DNA of 64,000 bases. Source: Bugula neritina. Taxonomy: Eukaryota > Bryozoa > Gymnolaemata > Cheilostomatida > Bugulidae. The notes under the pieces are model-generated. The model had not been told where the DNA came from. It ran no database searches and worked only from the letters and a program-made list of their open reading frames with translations. The translations under genes were made by a program, and so were the position numbers. Shown one piece after another: positions 10,927-24,900 of the stretch (within the stretch, counting starts at the first letter, position 1; each line of letters starts with the position of its first letter). Location: contig OZ037766.1 in the NCBI GenBank assembly GCA_964035545.1, positions 2,476,501-2,540,500 of the forward strand. Reading direction: 5' to 3'.

Positions 10927-12749
10927 GTCGCTTTTTTTTTCTTGATAAAGGAGATTCTACTAGTTTTATCTGAAAATAAATTAAATAAAATTTTAATATA
11001 GTTTCAATGGGTGAAAATAACAGGGTTCCGTTTACAATTTGCCATGCAAGGTAAACAGAATAATAATTATCTACATAAATATAAGTATTTGAGAAACTTA
11101 ATCACAGCTATTAGATATAAACACCTAAGTTGGGCAATTAAAATATTAGCCTAGAGGAAACAAAGAATTCAACACTTGGCCTTTTACCAACAAAATTTTT
11201 TTGAAAAAGCACAACCATGATGTAAAAATAAGAAAATAAGCAGATCTAACCTGACTATCCTCATCTCAGCTAATGGTAAATAATGTAAATTTGCTTACTT
11301 TTTCAACTGTACCAACTTTGGCTTTTAGATCGGTCCAACAAGAAAGCCAGGCTTTTAAGCTTTTATCCAACTAGAATACTCAAATTATTTATTTATAGCA
11401 TTCTACGTATCTATAGCAATTAGCAAACATATGAAGCTAAAATGTCTTTCAACAATTTAAAAAATCAGTTTTTCTTCAGATGTTACTGCAATAACTCTAA
11501 CCAAACCAAAAACTGAAGCAAATTAAAGAATGCTCAACAAACATTATTTTAAATCCAATATCTAAAAGTGCATACTTTTATCAAACAGCAGTCTATCTCA
11601 AGTACACAACAATTTTATACTAACATTTCATTGCTTTATTTGTAAAAACTGCATAACAGTTTTTTGTATCCTTAAGTTCATTTTGTTGTTTCAAAGTAAA
11701 AAAGCAAATCTGTTTTCGTAACTGAAAAAACAAGTAATTGTGACAAGGCTTTAAATGTGTGCAATGGCATTGCAGTTATTTGAGGCTTATAGGCCATAAG
11801 TGGTCCACAGCTGGCAACAGCTTTATTACATGAATTTAATTTAATCAATGTTAAAGTTTTACCTTTATTTATCAATTCAGATTTAGAACAATTTACTTTA
11901 TTTAGTACACATCTGCAAGCTAAGGCAACCTAATTTTTCAAAGTCATATAGTCTTGTCAAGATCTAACCTAACTTTTCATGAACAGACAAGTCTGGTGTA
12001 AATTAACTTTGGTAGAAATAGATTTAGTCCTTTTACAATTACTTATCTGGTTTGAAAATAGCTTATAAATAGATTTTACTAATTTTTATATAGCTCAGTT
12101 TTAAAAGCATTTTTCCTCATACTGGGCAGCTATTTGTATGTAGAAATATTCCGGAGCACAAGTATAGGCTACAGCCTACAACTTACATACACAAGTACAT
12201 AATGTACCCAATTGCTAAAGATACTCTTGAAATTATTCACTAAAAGTACAACAGCTTTTTTCTCGAAGTGGAGAAATTATGAAAATGCTAAACATGGTGA
12301 TGGCATTATAGTCATATAGGTCTGCATTTCCTAGATTATGTATTTGTAACTGATTATAAAAAGTTAGGAAACATAATTGTGTTTTGCAATTGCTTAGTTT
12401 CTGCTTAGTAAATAAGACAGTGAATAAAACTTTTTTTTGTATTTCCCAGGGTTTTATGAATAAAAATATGACTGTATGCATATATTTGAGCCAAAAGTAA
12501 ATTTCAAAACTTTGTTTTTGATATATTATTTTATTGCCTTCTAGGGTGATAGCACAACCACGCATCTAAAGAAGCTTAAAATGCTAATAATCTTGTATAG
12601 CTGATTCACATATGTTGAAAGCCAAACAGCTGTACTAGCAAAAAAGCTACTTTTATTTTTGCTATATAATTCTTCGAATTTTTTTAAAATTCTGTCGACT
12701 AAATTGGTTTTTAAAAACTTATTTAAATAAAGAGATTGTAGATTGCAGG
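10927..12749. other. spacer between the divergent paralogues, axis of the inverted duplication
   Basis: 1.8 kb of AT-rich sequence with only short open frames (for example 11678-11875 and 12233-12565 on the minus strand) that match nothing I know. It must contain the promoters of both helical genes, which point away from each other. The midpoint of the symmetrical gene order falls near 11.8 kb. No long surviving DNA palindrome is visible here. Confidence 0.6.
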
Positions 12750-13896
12750 ATGGCAGGTGAGAAAGGTTTTAGTGAATTAGTAGTCTTTGAATTTAAAATG
12801 TATTGATATGAATGTTACAATTAAGCTATGTGAACTCATATAATTTTCTTATATTAATTATGGAATATATATACACAATATAGTATGAGTAGATTATAGA
12901 AAAAAATTCAATTTTCAATTTATTATAGTTCTTAAATTAAAATTAGTTTCATTTGATTAATTTCTGAAAAAATGTTGATGTTAAAACAGGCGGTTAGACA
13001 TCTGTGTTTTAAATTTCTTTTGTTCTATTTTGCACTAGCTAGCACTCCTTGGTCATTGGTGGTTGTTTATTTTAGGTCTGGACTATTTTGATATAAGTAT
13101 GATCCCGAGTGATGCAAGAACCCCATCGGAAAAACTGACTTCTAATCTAATAATGACTGTACTACGCAATGAAGGGTTAGGTAATGTTGGATTTATAACT
13201 GATGATCAAATTATTGACTACTTTTCTGGCAAAAGTCAAGAAATAGGCAAAATTCTAGACAAACCATTAACACAAGTGCAGAGAGACATCTGGAACTCCA
13301 AGATTCAAGAAATAATGAGCTGGATTAAGAGCATTAAATGCATCTCTGAGGACACAGGGGAAACAGTTGAGTTCCTCATTGCAGGTTTTCTTACAATGAC
13401 AGAACCATTTTTAGAAGAATTAGAACAGCATGATTGCTCTTACAGTGCGGCTGATTTGTATTCATTTGTCAGCTACATAAGTGTGTTATTTCTGCAAGAG
13501 CTAAAGCACCAGGAGGTAGAGCATATTGCAGACAAGTTCTTCAAGATGCGCTTAAAAGAATCTGCAAAGAAGCACGCTGAACACATGGAAAGGTGTTATC
13601 AAGCAATAAAAACAACTAGATTTGATATGATAACGGAGATATCTATAGATATAGATGAAAGCAAGAACGAGGAAGAGATTTTCAGCATTAGCTGGCAAGA
13701 CAACTTCGCTTTCGAGAAGGAATGTTACAGTGTAAAAAAGTTTTCAAGTAGCATTGAACTAGAAACTACTGTGCATAGCGCCCATGAAATGCGATATAAG
13801 TACATTGCCCATATGGATCGCGATCTTAGCACGTCCTTAGGTCACCCAATTTTAGTGGTTATGCTGTGGAATAAATATGCTGCCAAGCAATTTTAA
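12750..13896 (+). CDS. helical protein B, paralogue of protein A
   Basis: Two exons, 12750-12756 and 13076-13896. ATGGCAG is followed by a good donor GTGAGA, and the acceptor TTTTAG at 13070-13075 opens the long exon in phase, giving MAGLDYFDIS and 275 aa. A start at internal Met 13099 (265 aa) is the alternative. Relative to protein A it keeps RNEGLGN, a hydrophobic segment at about 125-143 ending FLQELK, ERCYQAIKTTRFDMITEIS at 175-193, SWQDNF and the YKYIAHMDRDLSTSLGHP block. The two proteins are clearly homologous but strongly diverged. The same tentative likeness to a crystal-protein domain I helical bundle applies. AATAAA follows at 13961. Function is not known to me. Confidence 0.75.
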
Positions 13897-15109
13897 AAAA
13901 TTTAAAATTTTATTTGAAAAATACTTTTAGCTTTTGTGTTTTTTTTTTGTATTTTAGTGCAATAAACTTCCATGCTCTCTCATTAGTAGAAGACAATATT
14001 GAAACTAAAACTCTTTAACCAGACAAATAAGTTATATATGCTCCATACATAAAATTTGCTCCACATTTATAAATATGTAAAAACAATATCAAAATTATTT
14101 TAGTTCTGATATCATAGACAGTAATTACAATATATACACAGTACACACACCAAAGCAATAATCACATAAATATTACCCATAAAGAAGTTTCATAAACTCT
14201 GCAGAAAGTTAGAGAATTATTTTCACTATCTATTTTTAGTAATAAGATTGACTTTAGGCACAAAGCTAATTTTTAGTTGAAGTAAACGATATGAGCAAAT
14301 GTTAAGATATCCAATCCCATACCTCTATAGTCTATGGCCTATGCAGATGATATATACTAATCTCTTTATTATAAAATTAAGGAGCTTGAATAATTGTACA
14401 ATTCTCAAGATCAAAAAAAAATATTTTCAATAATCTTATATTAAAGCAACCATAAATGTTAGAAGCAAAGTACATTGAGCTAAACATCCTCTGACTAGAA
14501 TTTATTTACAAACAAATGTAACTTGATAAATAATCTTTATCTGAATAGATACTGTTAAATATTTCCCGATCTCTACTGGATTCCTACTAGATTCTTCTTA
14601 GTTTGCAAAATATTCTATAATTATCCGTAATAGTTTTATTCATAAACTCAATCAACGTTGAATGAAAAATTTTTACTAAGGTTATTAAAAAGTCTAAAAA
14701 AATATATGCATATTAATGTATCAAAAAATGATGACCGTTAAATTTCTGAGAATATACATTGACCCATACTGGAATATTCATATACATAACTTGATACTAA
14801 GAATATGGCTACTATCTGGCCTATTATATAAATGTTTTAACTTTTATTTTTAATAACATTTATAATACATATATTTATATCAGATGTAATTATATTATAT
14901 TAAGTGCAACAGAAAATATTTTAATATGATAGGTGTTAGGTTATTGAAGCCAAGGAAAGATAACTTCTGATAATAGGCAATTCCAAAACTTATATTCAAA
15001 TGAAAAACATAGTCAGATCAATTTAAGGCTAATATTTGTTGAGGGCAAGGGTAAGATAATTTGAATGTTGCTACTTGCTAAACTTTAAAAATGAGCCATA
15101 CCAAAGTAT
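13897..15109. other. 3' flank of protein B and AT-rich spacer
   Basis: The poly-A signal AATAAA is at 13961-13966, shortly after the stop codon. The rest is AT-rich with no frame or RNA gene I can support. Confidence 0.6.
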
Positions 15110-15545
15110 TGTAATGGCCGGCGGAAGTATACCCCTCGGTGTCCCCTGGTAAACATAACTCAATCGTTTATGGTCATGCCGCCTCTGCTCCTAGTCATGC
15201 CATCTCTACATGTGGCGACACCGTCAATTGATACGAACAATAAAACGGAGATATACGTCGACCAATCAGAGTCAAGTGCTCACTTATAAGCAACCCCCTT
15301 CCAGCGCCCAGTCAGTAGTGGACAGTACTAGCAGCTAGCAGGATAACCCATGTAATCACTTTGACTCTTTTATATTCTTTTTCTCAACTAATGTATACTA
15401 CTTTTATTGGTGTATCGTTTATTCAAATATAATTATATCGTTCTATGATCAACTGGTTCGGTTCCTCGCATAACCTCACAGTGTGATGCAGTAGTCAGTA
15501 ACACACAACAATACCCACAATCTAGTAGTGCACAAAACTACAACA
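15110..15545 (+). mobile_element. long terminal repeat of an LTR retrotransposon
   Basis: Begins TGTAATGG and most likely ends in ACA just before GTGGTGGGTGGCAGCGG, which resembles a primer-binding-site region; an earlier end at 15480 (CTCACA) is possible. Inside, a TATA-like CTTATAAG near 15284 is followed about 30 bp later by an initiator-like CCCAGTCAGT. The sequence is GC-richer than its surroundings. Only one LTR is seen, so the element is truncated. Confidence 0.6.
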
Positions 15546-15776
15546 GTGGTGGGTGGCAGCGGTGGGATAATTGTGTGTAGTGCAACTGCTATCTGGACAG
15601 TAATAAGGATGACAATGGCGGAAACCAATAGAGGAGTTCCCGCCATAGCGGAAGAACCTGCGCAGCCTTTACAGCAAGGAGACAATGAGCCTGTTATCAA
15701 TATTGTTCTTACATATCCCGTGCCGGGAGACAAGGAGGCTCACAGGAAGTTACGCAATAGCTTATGTCAAAAATAA
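15546..15776 (+). pseudogene. retrotransposon leader and start of a gag-like frame, truncated
   Basis: Directly after the LTR comes a short leader, then an open frame with Met codons at 15609 and 15615 (MAETNRGVPAIAEEP and on). It stops at 15776 without any protease, reverse transcriptase or integrase. I read it as the 5' end of a Gypsy-like element cut off by deletion. The family is not assignable from this fragment. Confidence 0.45.
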
Positions 15777-15986
15777 GATTTATTGTCAGGGGTGATAATC
15801 TGTTTAAAAATGTATAAAGCAGTGAGTCCATTATAATAAGAGAAAAGCTATAGTTACTATAATCATCATTATATTTGTAGCCTAAATACAAATACTAATT
15901 AAAATGTAGTAATTGTAAAGTAATATTCTCAGACAGATACTCATACTGAAGGACATAAGAGAGCACAGGCTATATGTTGAACACAC

Positions 15987-18900
15987 TCAGCTCTGAGCAA
16001 GTGTCTCTCTTTTCTTTTTCTTCTTTCCGGCAGCACCTAAATCTGCTTCAGTTGAAGGTTTACGTTTCTTACTGTTTCCTTCTGTTCTAAAACCAAAAGA
16101 TGAGTATTTGTATGTAAGCCGAATGTTTATATTATGACTCATGTTATAGTTCATATTAAGTCATAGTATGAATATAGTATGAATAATTTATAGTAGCCTA
16201 CAACTCATTATATAATCTAGTCTAATGGTGCAATTATACCTTCACTGAAAAAAGTTTCAGCAATTTCACTCGTCCGAGTACCCCTTTATACTTTTATTGA
16301 AAACTTTTACTGAGTCATAGTAGATTCACAATGACTCATATATCAGGTTAGCCAAAACATTCCCTATTATTTTCAGTATGATGTCAAGTTTAACTTGAGC
16401 TTTATCTTTATATAGTCACATGCAATCAAGTGTTTCATTACAAATGCTATTCCTGTTTTAAGTTAATACTATTAGGCAATGCGGGATTACCTTTACCTTT
16501 TGATGTTGAGCTGCTCTTTAGCTGCTTTATTATGAGATATTTCACGTGATGTCTTTACTTCTCCCTGAAAAGCATTCCAAAATATTGATAACGTAACATA
16601 AATTAGTTATACTGATGGAAAATATTAATTATGTGTCAAATTCATTTCAACTCCACAACAACTACTCCATATACCAGCAAATCAGCATCTGAATTATAAA
16701 TTAACAAATTATAAACATCTAAATTATTACCTCCCCCTGACATGCTAAATCTGTTGCTGTGTTCTCTCTTTCCAACAGTTTTATTTTACCATCTTCTTCA
16801 CAAACAGAACTAATTGACTAAAATTATAACCTGATTATTAATCATTTGACCAAAACATAAAGCATAAATACATATACATTTATCTATTTACTTATTCATT
16901 ATCAAGAATATTATATGCTTCTATACACTACCTGATAACTTTTTCTAATGACTTTATAAAGCACTCCGAGGATTTGAGTGGAAGATAAATGTAATTCCTC
17001 TTCCAAATCATCTACTTGTTTGTGCTGTAATCCAGTGCCAAGTAACAGAGCCTAAATTTTACAACCAGCACTGGTAATGGTGCAAAATATTGTAATTAGC
17101 ACAAATTAAATGAAGTCAAATTTATTATTAAATTAAAATTCAATTGTTTTATCAATTGAAAATAAGCAGATTTAGTTGGGAATATTAAAATAGTAAAGTA
17201 GCTGATTTTATTTATAACTTGGTCTTAGCTACTCAAAATATTCTCTGACACCTGTTGACACTTTCTGACACCTGTTGCCACTAGTTGACACCATCAATAT
17301 ATACTTGAATAAATGCACTAAGAAATATATTTTTTATCATTTCTAACAAATATGTAAATGCTGAAGCGCTATCAATGTTCTATATGTTTTTTACCCTACC
17401 TGTTGCACGATGGCGAGATTGACATCTGGCATTTTGCCAATGAAATAGACCTTTGCTATTTGAGGCACCAGATCCATAATAAGGTGATAGTCAACCAGCT
17501 TGTTAGTGTAAGCTTTCAATCTCTCGATATCGTTATGAGTGAAGTAGCAGAAGAGATCATTTGATGTAAGTTCTAACAAAAAACAATTCATGGTTACATG
17601 AAATACTACATGGTACACTCTAAAGCAATAACAAAAAATATTGAAAAAAAATGTTTAAAGATAAAATATTTTTTAAAATCGCAATTGGTTGCTAAAAAAT
17701 AAACAATAAATGGTGTTTTTATTTCCTCATGCTAATGGAGAGCTAGCTAGTCGACATTTAATTAGAAAGACACAAGAAGCTTGACTATTACCGATGTTAC
17801 TGATATTACAGAATACACTAACTATTACTAGCAGTAGCTGATTTGCTTTCACCAGACTCTGGAACAGTCTTTGGTATCTGAAGAAGGTTCAGGGCCATAG
17901 AGGGCAGATAACTCTTAAACTGATAGGAGAGTAGTGAAATAAACCGCCTTCGAAAATCTGCAAGTAAATGAATAGTGTATGCATTAGAGGTGTGAGCGAT
18001 GAAAATTCTCAATATGTAGTTGAAGCTTGGAAGTTGTTTACAGTAATCAAACAAATAGGTTTAAACTCATCTGAGCATACTGCAAATATCTTACAGATTT
18101 TGTGTAGAGCAACTGCTCAAAGACTATATTTAAAATGCTTATTGGTTTTCGTAAACATTACTAGCTAGTTAAGATCATAAAATGTTGCACTCTTTACCCA
18201 TATAATGCAAAAACTCAAAGCCTACTAGTTACATGGTAGCTATGCAGGCTTGGGAATTTCCATAACATCAACACCCCAAAGCATTTGAACAGGAATTGCT
18301 AAATATGCTCAGTTTATAACATCTGCATATCTGACCTTGATTGAATGCCTTCAGCCAAGATGACTCATCATCTCTCTTCTCTTCTTCATTGAGTATTTTC
18401 AACATGATACAGGAATTCTCCCCAGTCAGTGAATTCTATAATATACAATACTAGTTATGATATATAGTATCGCAGGTAGAATGTATTACTTGTATTATAT
18501 CATAAGAAAATTTACCTGCGTCTGTCTCAAGTAAACAGGAAGAAAGCCACACTTCTTCCAGAATCTCAGGAGATCTGATGTCAACCCATAAGACACACCC
18601 AGATAGTCTAGAGACTCTGGTTTTCTCTCAGACAGTTTAGAGATAAGGGGAGGTAACTCTGTACTGCTGCGAGGTTTAATCACCTCCTTAAGTAAATTCT
18701 TAGTCTAAAAATGACACAAAATTATCTAATAACAGAGAACAGCAGAAAAAAAGTTATTCTTGGCTTATTGGCAGTAGTGCCTACTGTTTTAATTTAGATA
18801 CTGTTGCTTAAATTATCCCTTTTAAATATTTCATCTAGAATTGAATTGATTATCTCTAAAAATTATTAATTTTCATTAGACTAAGCCTGATATCTCAGAC

Positions 18901-21900
18901 TATATGTGTGCATCAAGAAGAATTGATCATAAGATAATAAATATATCAAAAATATTTAGAACTTATTTTCATTTTTTCAGCTAAATAAACTGTTAGAAAA
19001 TGCATTTCGTCTAAATATTCTTAGACTAGCAGTGTAGAAGAAGTTAGCATATGATAAATAATATTAATAAAAGAGCCTATGCTTTTAAAGCATTTAATAA
19101 CAAAAATTTTACTATAAGATTTTGAGGAAATACAAAACTTATTAAAAAAATGTTGAAGTGTGAAAATCTAATACCTCTAAGATTGCATCTTTAAATGTTG
19201 TTGTTTTGGGCTTCTCAATGTTAGAAGGTATTTTATGTCCGTAATAGCTTTGTAACATGTTGATAGCTCGCTTGCCATAACCTTTCTAAAAATTAAAAAA
19301 AACATTCTATCAACCTCAGCATAACAATTGCTTTTAGGTGCATATAATATATATGTAGTCATACAGTACTATGTAGAATCAGCATTACACAGGTAGGAGT
19401 CTAAAGTTTAAAATTATGCCTTAGAAATTTTAAAAAAATGTTTATGAATATTGCAAAATAAATTACAGTCATGATTCATATAAGTTATAGACTATGAAAA
19501 GATGTAAACAGCAGTACCATGTTTAAGGTAGTATACTTAAAGAGGCTGTAAACTAGACAAGTAATAACTAGAACAATAGAAATCATTGGGAATTATTTGT
19601 GCTTAATATCTACAGCTATATTATTTTCTAATGAACAATCATTTCTTATTATAAATGGTTTCAGCATTATTCCTTTAACGAAAGAAAGCTGAATTATTCA
19701 TATCTAAAATAAGAAAATTTGGTCAGAAAAATTGCTGATGCAATATTTAGCAACACCCTATGAGCAAGGTTTGTGAATTTTCTTTAACAACTAAATATTA
19801 AATTCAAAAATAAACCAAAAATATCTAAAGTTCTGTGGTTAGTAATTACTGTAGCGCACACAAAAGTTTATTTTTCTGTTTGTCATAAAAAGAACTTGAA
19901 ATACGTGTTACTTACTCCCTGGTAGTCTGGATGGGTGGCTATCCTCACTATCCTAGCCCCAGACATCTGAGCAAACTTATCATTTCTAAACTGTTGAGAG
20001 ATGGTCCAGGGTATGAGGTCACCACTTGCCCTTTGACCTCGGTGTAATCCATCCAATACAGTTTTCTGTGAGAGTTGTCCCTCTATACAAACCTGTGTGC
20101 GATGTGTACAAATTATGTGAATATAACACATCTCTGGTGTGGCGTGAAATATGTTCAATAAGACAAATACAAAACCTAGAATAGCAAATATTTCCAAAGT
20201 AACAATCCTATGAGTTAGTAACAAACATATTTATCAAACTAACAGAATTGCTAATAAAAGTGATGGCTGTAATAGGTTAAACTTTAACTACATATGCGAT
20301 TTGCATGCACAGTTGGTGGGTTTTTAACTCAGTAGTTTGAAATGATCTTTATTTCGTATTCTAATATATTCGGCCTGACTCAAAGCTCAACCAATCAATT
20401 TGAAGACTGATTGTGACTAGTAAAAGTAACATATACTTATTTAGTTTGTAGTAAATTCAGAACTAACTTGTAGCACTACTAATACTTCTGGTAGAGTCTT
20501 TCCAGAAACTTCTGGAGCCAGCAACACAAATATGTGGTGAGATGGTGAATCAGAGAGCATCTGCAGATCATTGGGTGTATTCTGCAAACAAAATTGAAAG
20601 AATTGAAACTTAATGTAGTGGATGAAAAGAAGCAACTCACTATACAGAGGCTAGAAATAAACATGATTTATGATTACTAAATGTAAAAATATAATTAATA
20701 CTAAATATTGTGACACCAATTCTATTGAATTGTTACTTTAGATTTAGTATAAACATAATCTTTTCTCCAGCAGTTAGCAGCAAAGCTATGCGAAACAAAT
20801 CTGTATCATCAAAACATCATTATGATTCTATGTCTACCACAAATCATCATAATAAATATTAATTATAACAAATATGAAAAAATTGCACAAATATATAAGA
20901 ATCATTGCCTTATAGTCATGACACAAGAAAACAAACAACTAGAACATTTATTGTTTAATTGAACAAGTTTTTAATTCTAATTTGAAACTTTTATCAAATT
21001 AATAAGATACAACTCTTAGCCTATTAGACTTCAACTCAAGCTGCTGCAGAAGCAAATAGATGAAATGACTTATGAGATAAATATTATTTCTACTATTTAT
21101 TGTTTATAAACGAAAAAACTAAAATTCATGGAGAAAGCTGTGATAATAATTATAACCACACTGGCCTTATAAAAATGTACTGAATACAAGAAATAAAATT
21201 TACCTTGTAATGACTGGATACGTAAAGACTCATTATTTTCTGTAGAAACTCTTCGGATGTTTTGTGAAAAGAAAACAGAGCATCTCTAAAAATTAAATAT
21301 TGTTCAAGTAATGTCAACATCTTAATAGTCTGATTTTACAAAAACAGAAAATAAAACAAAATATTTATTTTCGGAATGACTTTTGAAATACTTTGTTATT
21401 TGCATAGCAATAATAAACTTTAAATTGGTAAAACCAACCAGAGTCAAAATTCAACCATCAGAAAACCACACATCTGGTACCTGTTAACATAGTACAGATC
21501 ACAGCTCTCCGGCAATGGATCTCCACAGTTGATGTCGGTCACTTCAGTTGCATCTAAACACAGCAATTGATTTAGCCACGCCTCCACCAAATCTCCTTCT
21601 GCATATCTTATTGGTTCCTTTAATGACAACTCTAAAGGGGCACAACCTAAGGCAAAGAATGATAACAATATTACAAGTTTCAAGACTGAGCTGTTATACT
21701 ATTTATTATGCAGTTGAAATGGCAAATTTAGAAAGACTACCAAAAGCTTTAAGACATCGTGTTGAAAGGTATAAAACTATTTTAGTCAAAAAAAATAACC
21801 TTATTTGATTATAATGATTATAAAAAGCATGTTACTTCTGTCAGAACTTTAGCTTAACAATTATAAAATCCTAGTAAACTTTGTGATAAACAACCTGACT

Positions 21901-24900
21901 CTACATTTATACAAAATAAATAATTTTTCTAGAAATAATTATCAAAAGTCTGCCAAGTTTCATCTGCAATGAATAGGAAGTTCCTAATGGTGTGAATGAA
22001 AAGCATTGGTGTTCATCAACAAACCTGATGGTGTGGTGGTTGCCTGCTCTCGTAACTGTTTGATGAGTTTAAGGGAGAGAGACCTGCCAGTGCCTTCGTA
22101 CCTAAAATAAAGCATAGAATTTAATAACATGTATAATAATCTTTGTTGGGGAAGCATTTGATGGGCTGCAATATTTGAAGCCTGCAATTACACAAACAAA
22201 TAAAGGGTAGCTTATAGCATAATTTCAAAAACTATAAATAGATCAGAAACTATAAATAGGTCAGAAACTATAAATAGATCAGAAACTATAAATATATTGA
22301 AGCAACTAAATTCTGAAAAGCTTCGTAACGGTCATAGTTTAACGTTTACCCATTAATAGTAGATGCCATGAAGACCAGATATGGACCCATCAGAGATTTG
22401 ACAAGAGGAAGTGGAATGGCCGCAGCTTCATCTATCACAACCAACTCAGCTTGTCCTAGCTTGTGGGCATCAGTTGGGTGAATGTACTACAAACATGGAG
22501 CTTCTTAGTGAAACTGTCTACTTCAAGTACAATGCATATGCTATGGTTTATATAGTTATATATTGGCAATTGAAAATGTTCTCATTTGTTCAAGTATTAC
22601 CTGTATAGTCTGGTTATGGTCCCTGCATATTGCAACTTTAACAATAGCTTTGTTGAACTCTTCATTGGTAGACTGTGTAGTTTCGTAATCTGTGTGTTTC
22701 TATAAATTGAAATTATGGTTAATATATAGACTGTCAGATACTTACTCAACAGTGACCAAAAAGCAGTCCAGCATCTATTACTTAGCAACACTACAGCTGT
22801 TTGAACTTTATGACTATTGATTTATAAAATCCTGATTCTCGGTATTATATTTTTTCACAAAAAGACTCTTTAATACCAATTTCCAATGCATATGATGGCT
22901 TAACGAATATTGGTGTTAATAAAGCTGTTAATAATTTGTGATAAAGTATGCATTCTAAGCAATAAAGAGCTACCTACATATCAATACAAAAATTTGCTTA
23001 GAGTTTATAACCTATAATTATAATTATAAACCTAAAGCTGCAAGAGTGCATAGTAAACAAATTAAAATGCAAATAAAAGGCTAAAGATTAAATATCTAAG
23101 GTGTGCAATGTTTGTTTTGAACAAGCTAAGCTAAAGTAAAGTGTGAAGTTGCTTTTATAGAACTAAGCAATAAGGATAATAATTTCACTATCTAAATAGA
23201 TTATATTTAATAGTTACCACATAACCAAGGGAGTCTAATCCTTTCAATATAAACTCAAAGAGAGTTTTCAAGTTCTCTGGAGATGGTGATGTCACAAATA
23301 TGTTGCTGTAACCATAGGCAACAGCTGAAGCTACTGCTAAACCTAGAGCGGCAGATTTCCCTCGACCTCTAGCTGCTGTGAGTGCCACTGTAGAGCTCAA
23401 AGATTTCATCGTTATCTTTTTGATAAATTGTACAAGAACTTCTGCCTGCAACATAACATATAAGCTTAAAACTCATGTAAGTTTATATTTACTATTCCCA
23501 TGAGAAAACCCCTGATGAAAGGGGTTTTTTGTTGAATTGGGCTAAGGACTTATTCAAATGAAGCACAGGGGCAATTATGACTGGATGCTATTTCCTAACA
23601 TCATCAATGGCCTTTACTAGGGTTTGAACCCATGACCTTATATTTACTAAGCCGACCCCTTGACCACGGCTGCTCCAATAAATATATAAGCTTGAAACTA
23701 ACTTTTTTCTCAGAATAAAAAACTGTACAATTAAGAAATACTAATATCTAATAGGCAGTCTATCAATATTTTTGTTAAATTCTAATTTCCCATGACTTTT
23801 ATTAGCCTAAAGAATTGTCTTCTCAATTCCTTAGCGTTAAAGTGAGTCAGGAAAGAGGAAGCTAATAAAAATAAACCCAGTGATGATCTAAAGACAAGTT
23901 AAGGTCAAACAAAGAGTGAGATAAGACATGACAGATACCTGATCAATCGTCTTACAGCAGTTTATTAAAGCACCATCTTTCTCTATTAGAGACTGTCTCA
24001 CTTTAGAGAACTTCACTCTGTTTCCACTCACCAGATCTGCCTGAAATTAGTCAATAGTATCATAACAGTATGTGAGTTACACTGACTATCACTCTTGTTT
24101 AAAAGCTGACTTTATAGCAACTACAGATTTTTACAAATCTAATTAACTTAATCTACTATCCATTTTTAAAACTCTTCGCTGAGTTTTGTGCCCGAACAAA
24201 CTACAGCTACAATTACAATAATCAGTCATAAGACAGCCATTCAAGGTAGCTATAGCCCTGTGTTCAGGTTACACTTTCTTCACTCTGTGATTTTGTCCAT
24301 ATGTTTTGTTTACAGCTAACTCAGCAATCAGTATCTGAGATTTAGACTTTGACTTTCATTCTAACAAAGGTAAAATACTATAAAACAATTGCCCTGTCAC
24401 AACTCCAACTTCACTAAAGTTTGTTAAAAAACATTTTTAGGACTTGATCAAATTGAAACCAATTTTGATTTGTAATATTATATTATAGGCATGGCTTGCA
24501 GTCTATAAAATGAAAGGATTTAACAACTCCATGAACTTAGGTCGACATTTGAGGCTTTGCAACAGTTATTTTAATCCACACATAATATGCCATAAAAGAA
24601 TACTAACCACAGGTTTTGAAGAGAGAGATGTTATGTTGGCAGATGATATTGGCAGTATATTCAGCTCATCATCTGTGACCAGACAGCTGGCACATTCCTT
24701 TAAGGAGAGAATAAATCTTTCATTAAATCTAGGAGTAACTTCAAGATTGGCAGCAGTCTTATAACGAGAGTGGACATCCATAGTCATAGTATACAGCTGT
24801 TGTAGTGATTCCACTTTCTTCAGCAGTAGAACTATGACTCCGCCTCCTTCTACAGTCTCTATAGTGTGTGCCAGCAGATTGGGAGTAAGTGCCTCAAAGT

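Noticed and set aside
15476-15733. 85-aa minus-strand frame
   Set aside because: Antisense shadow of the retrotransposon leader and gag start.
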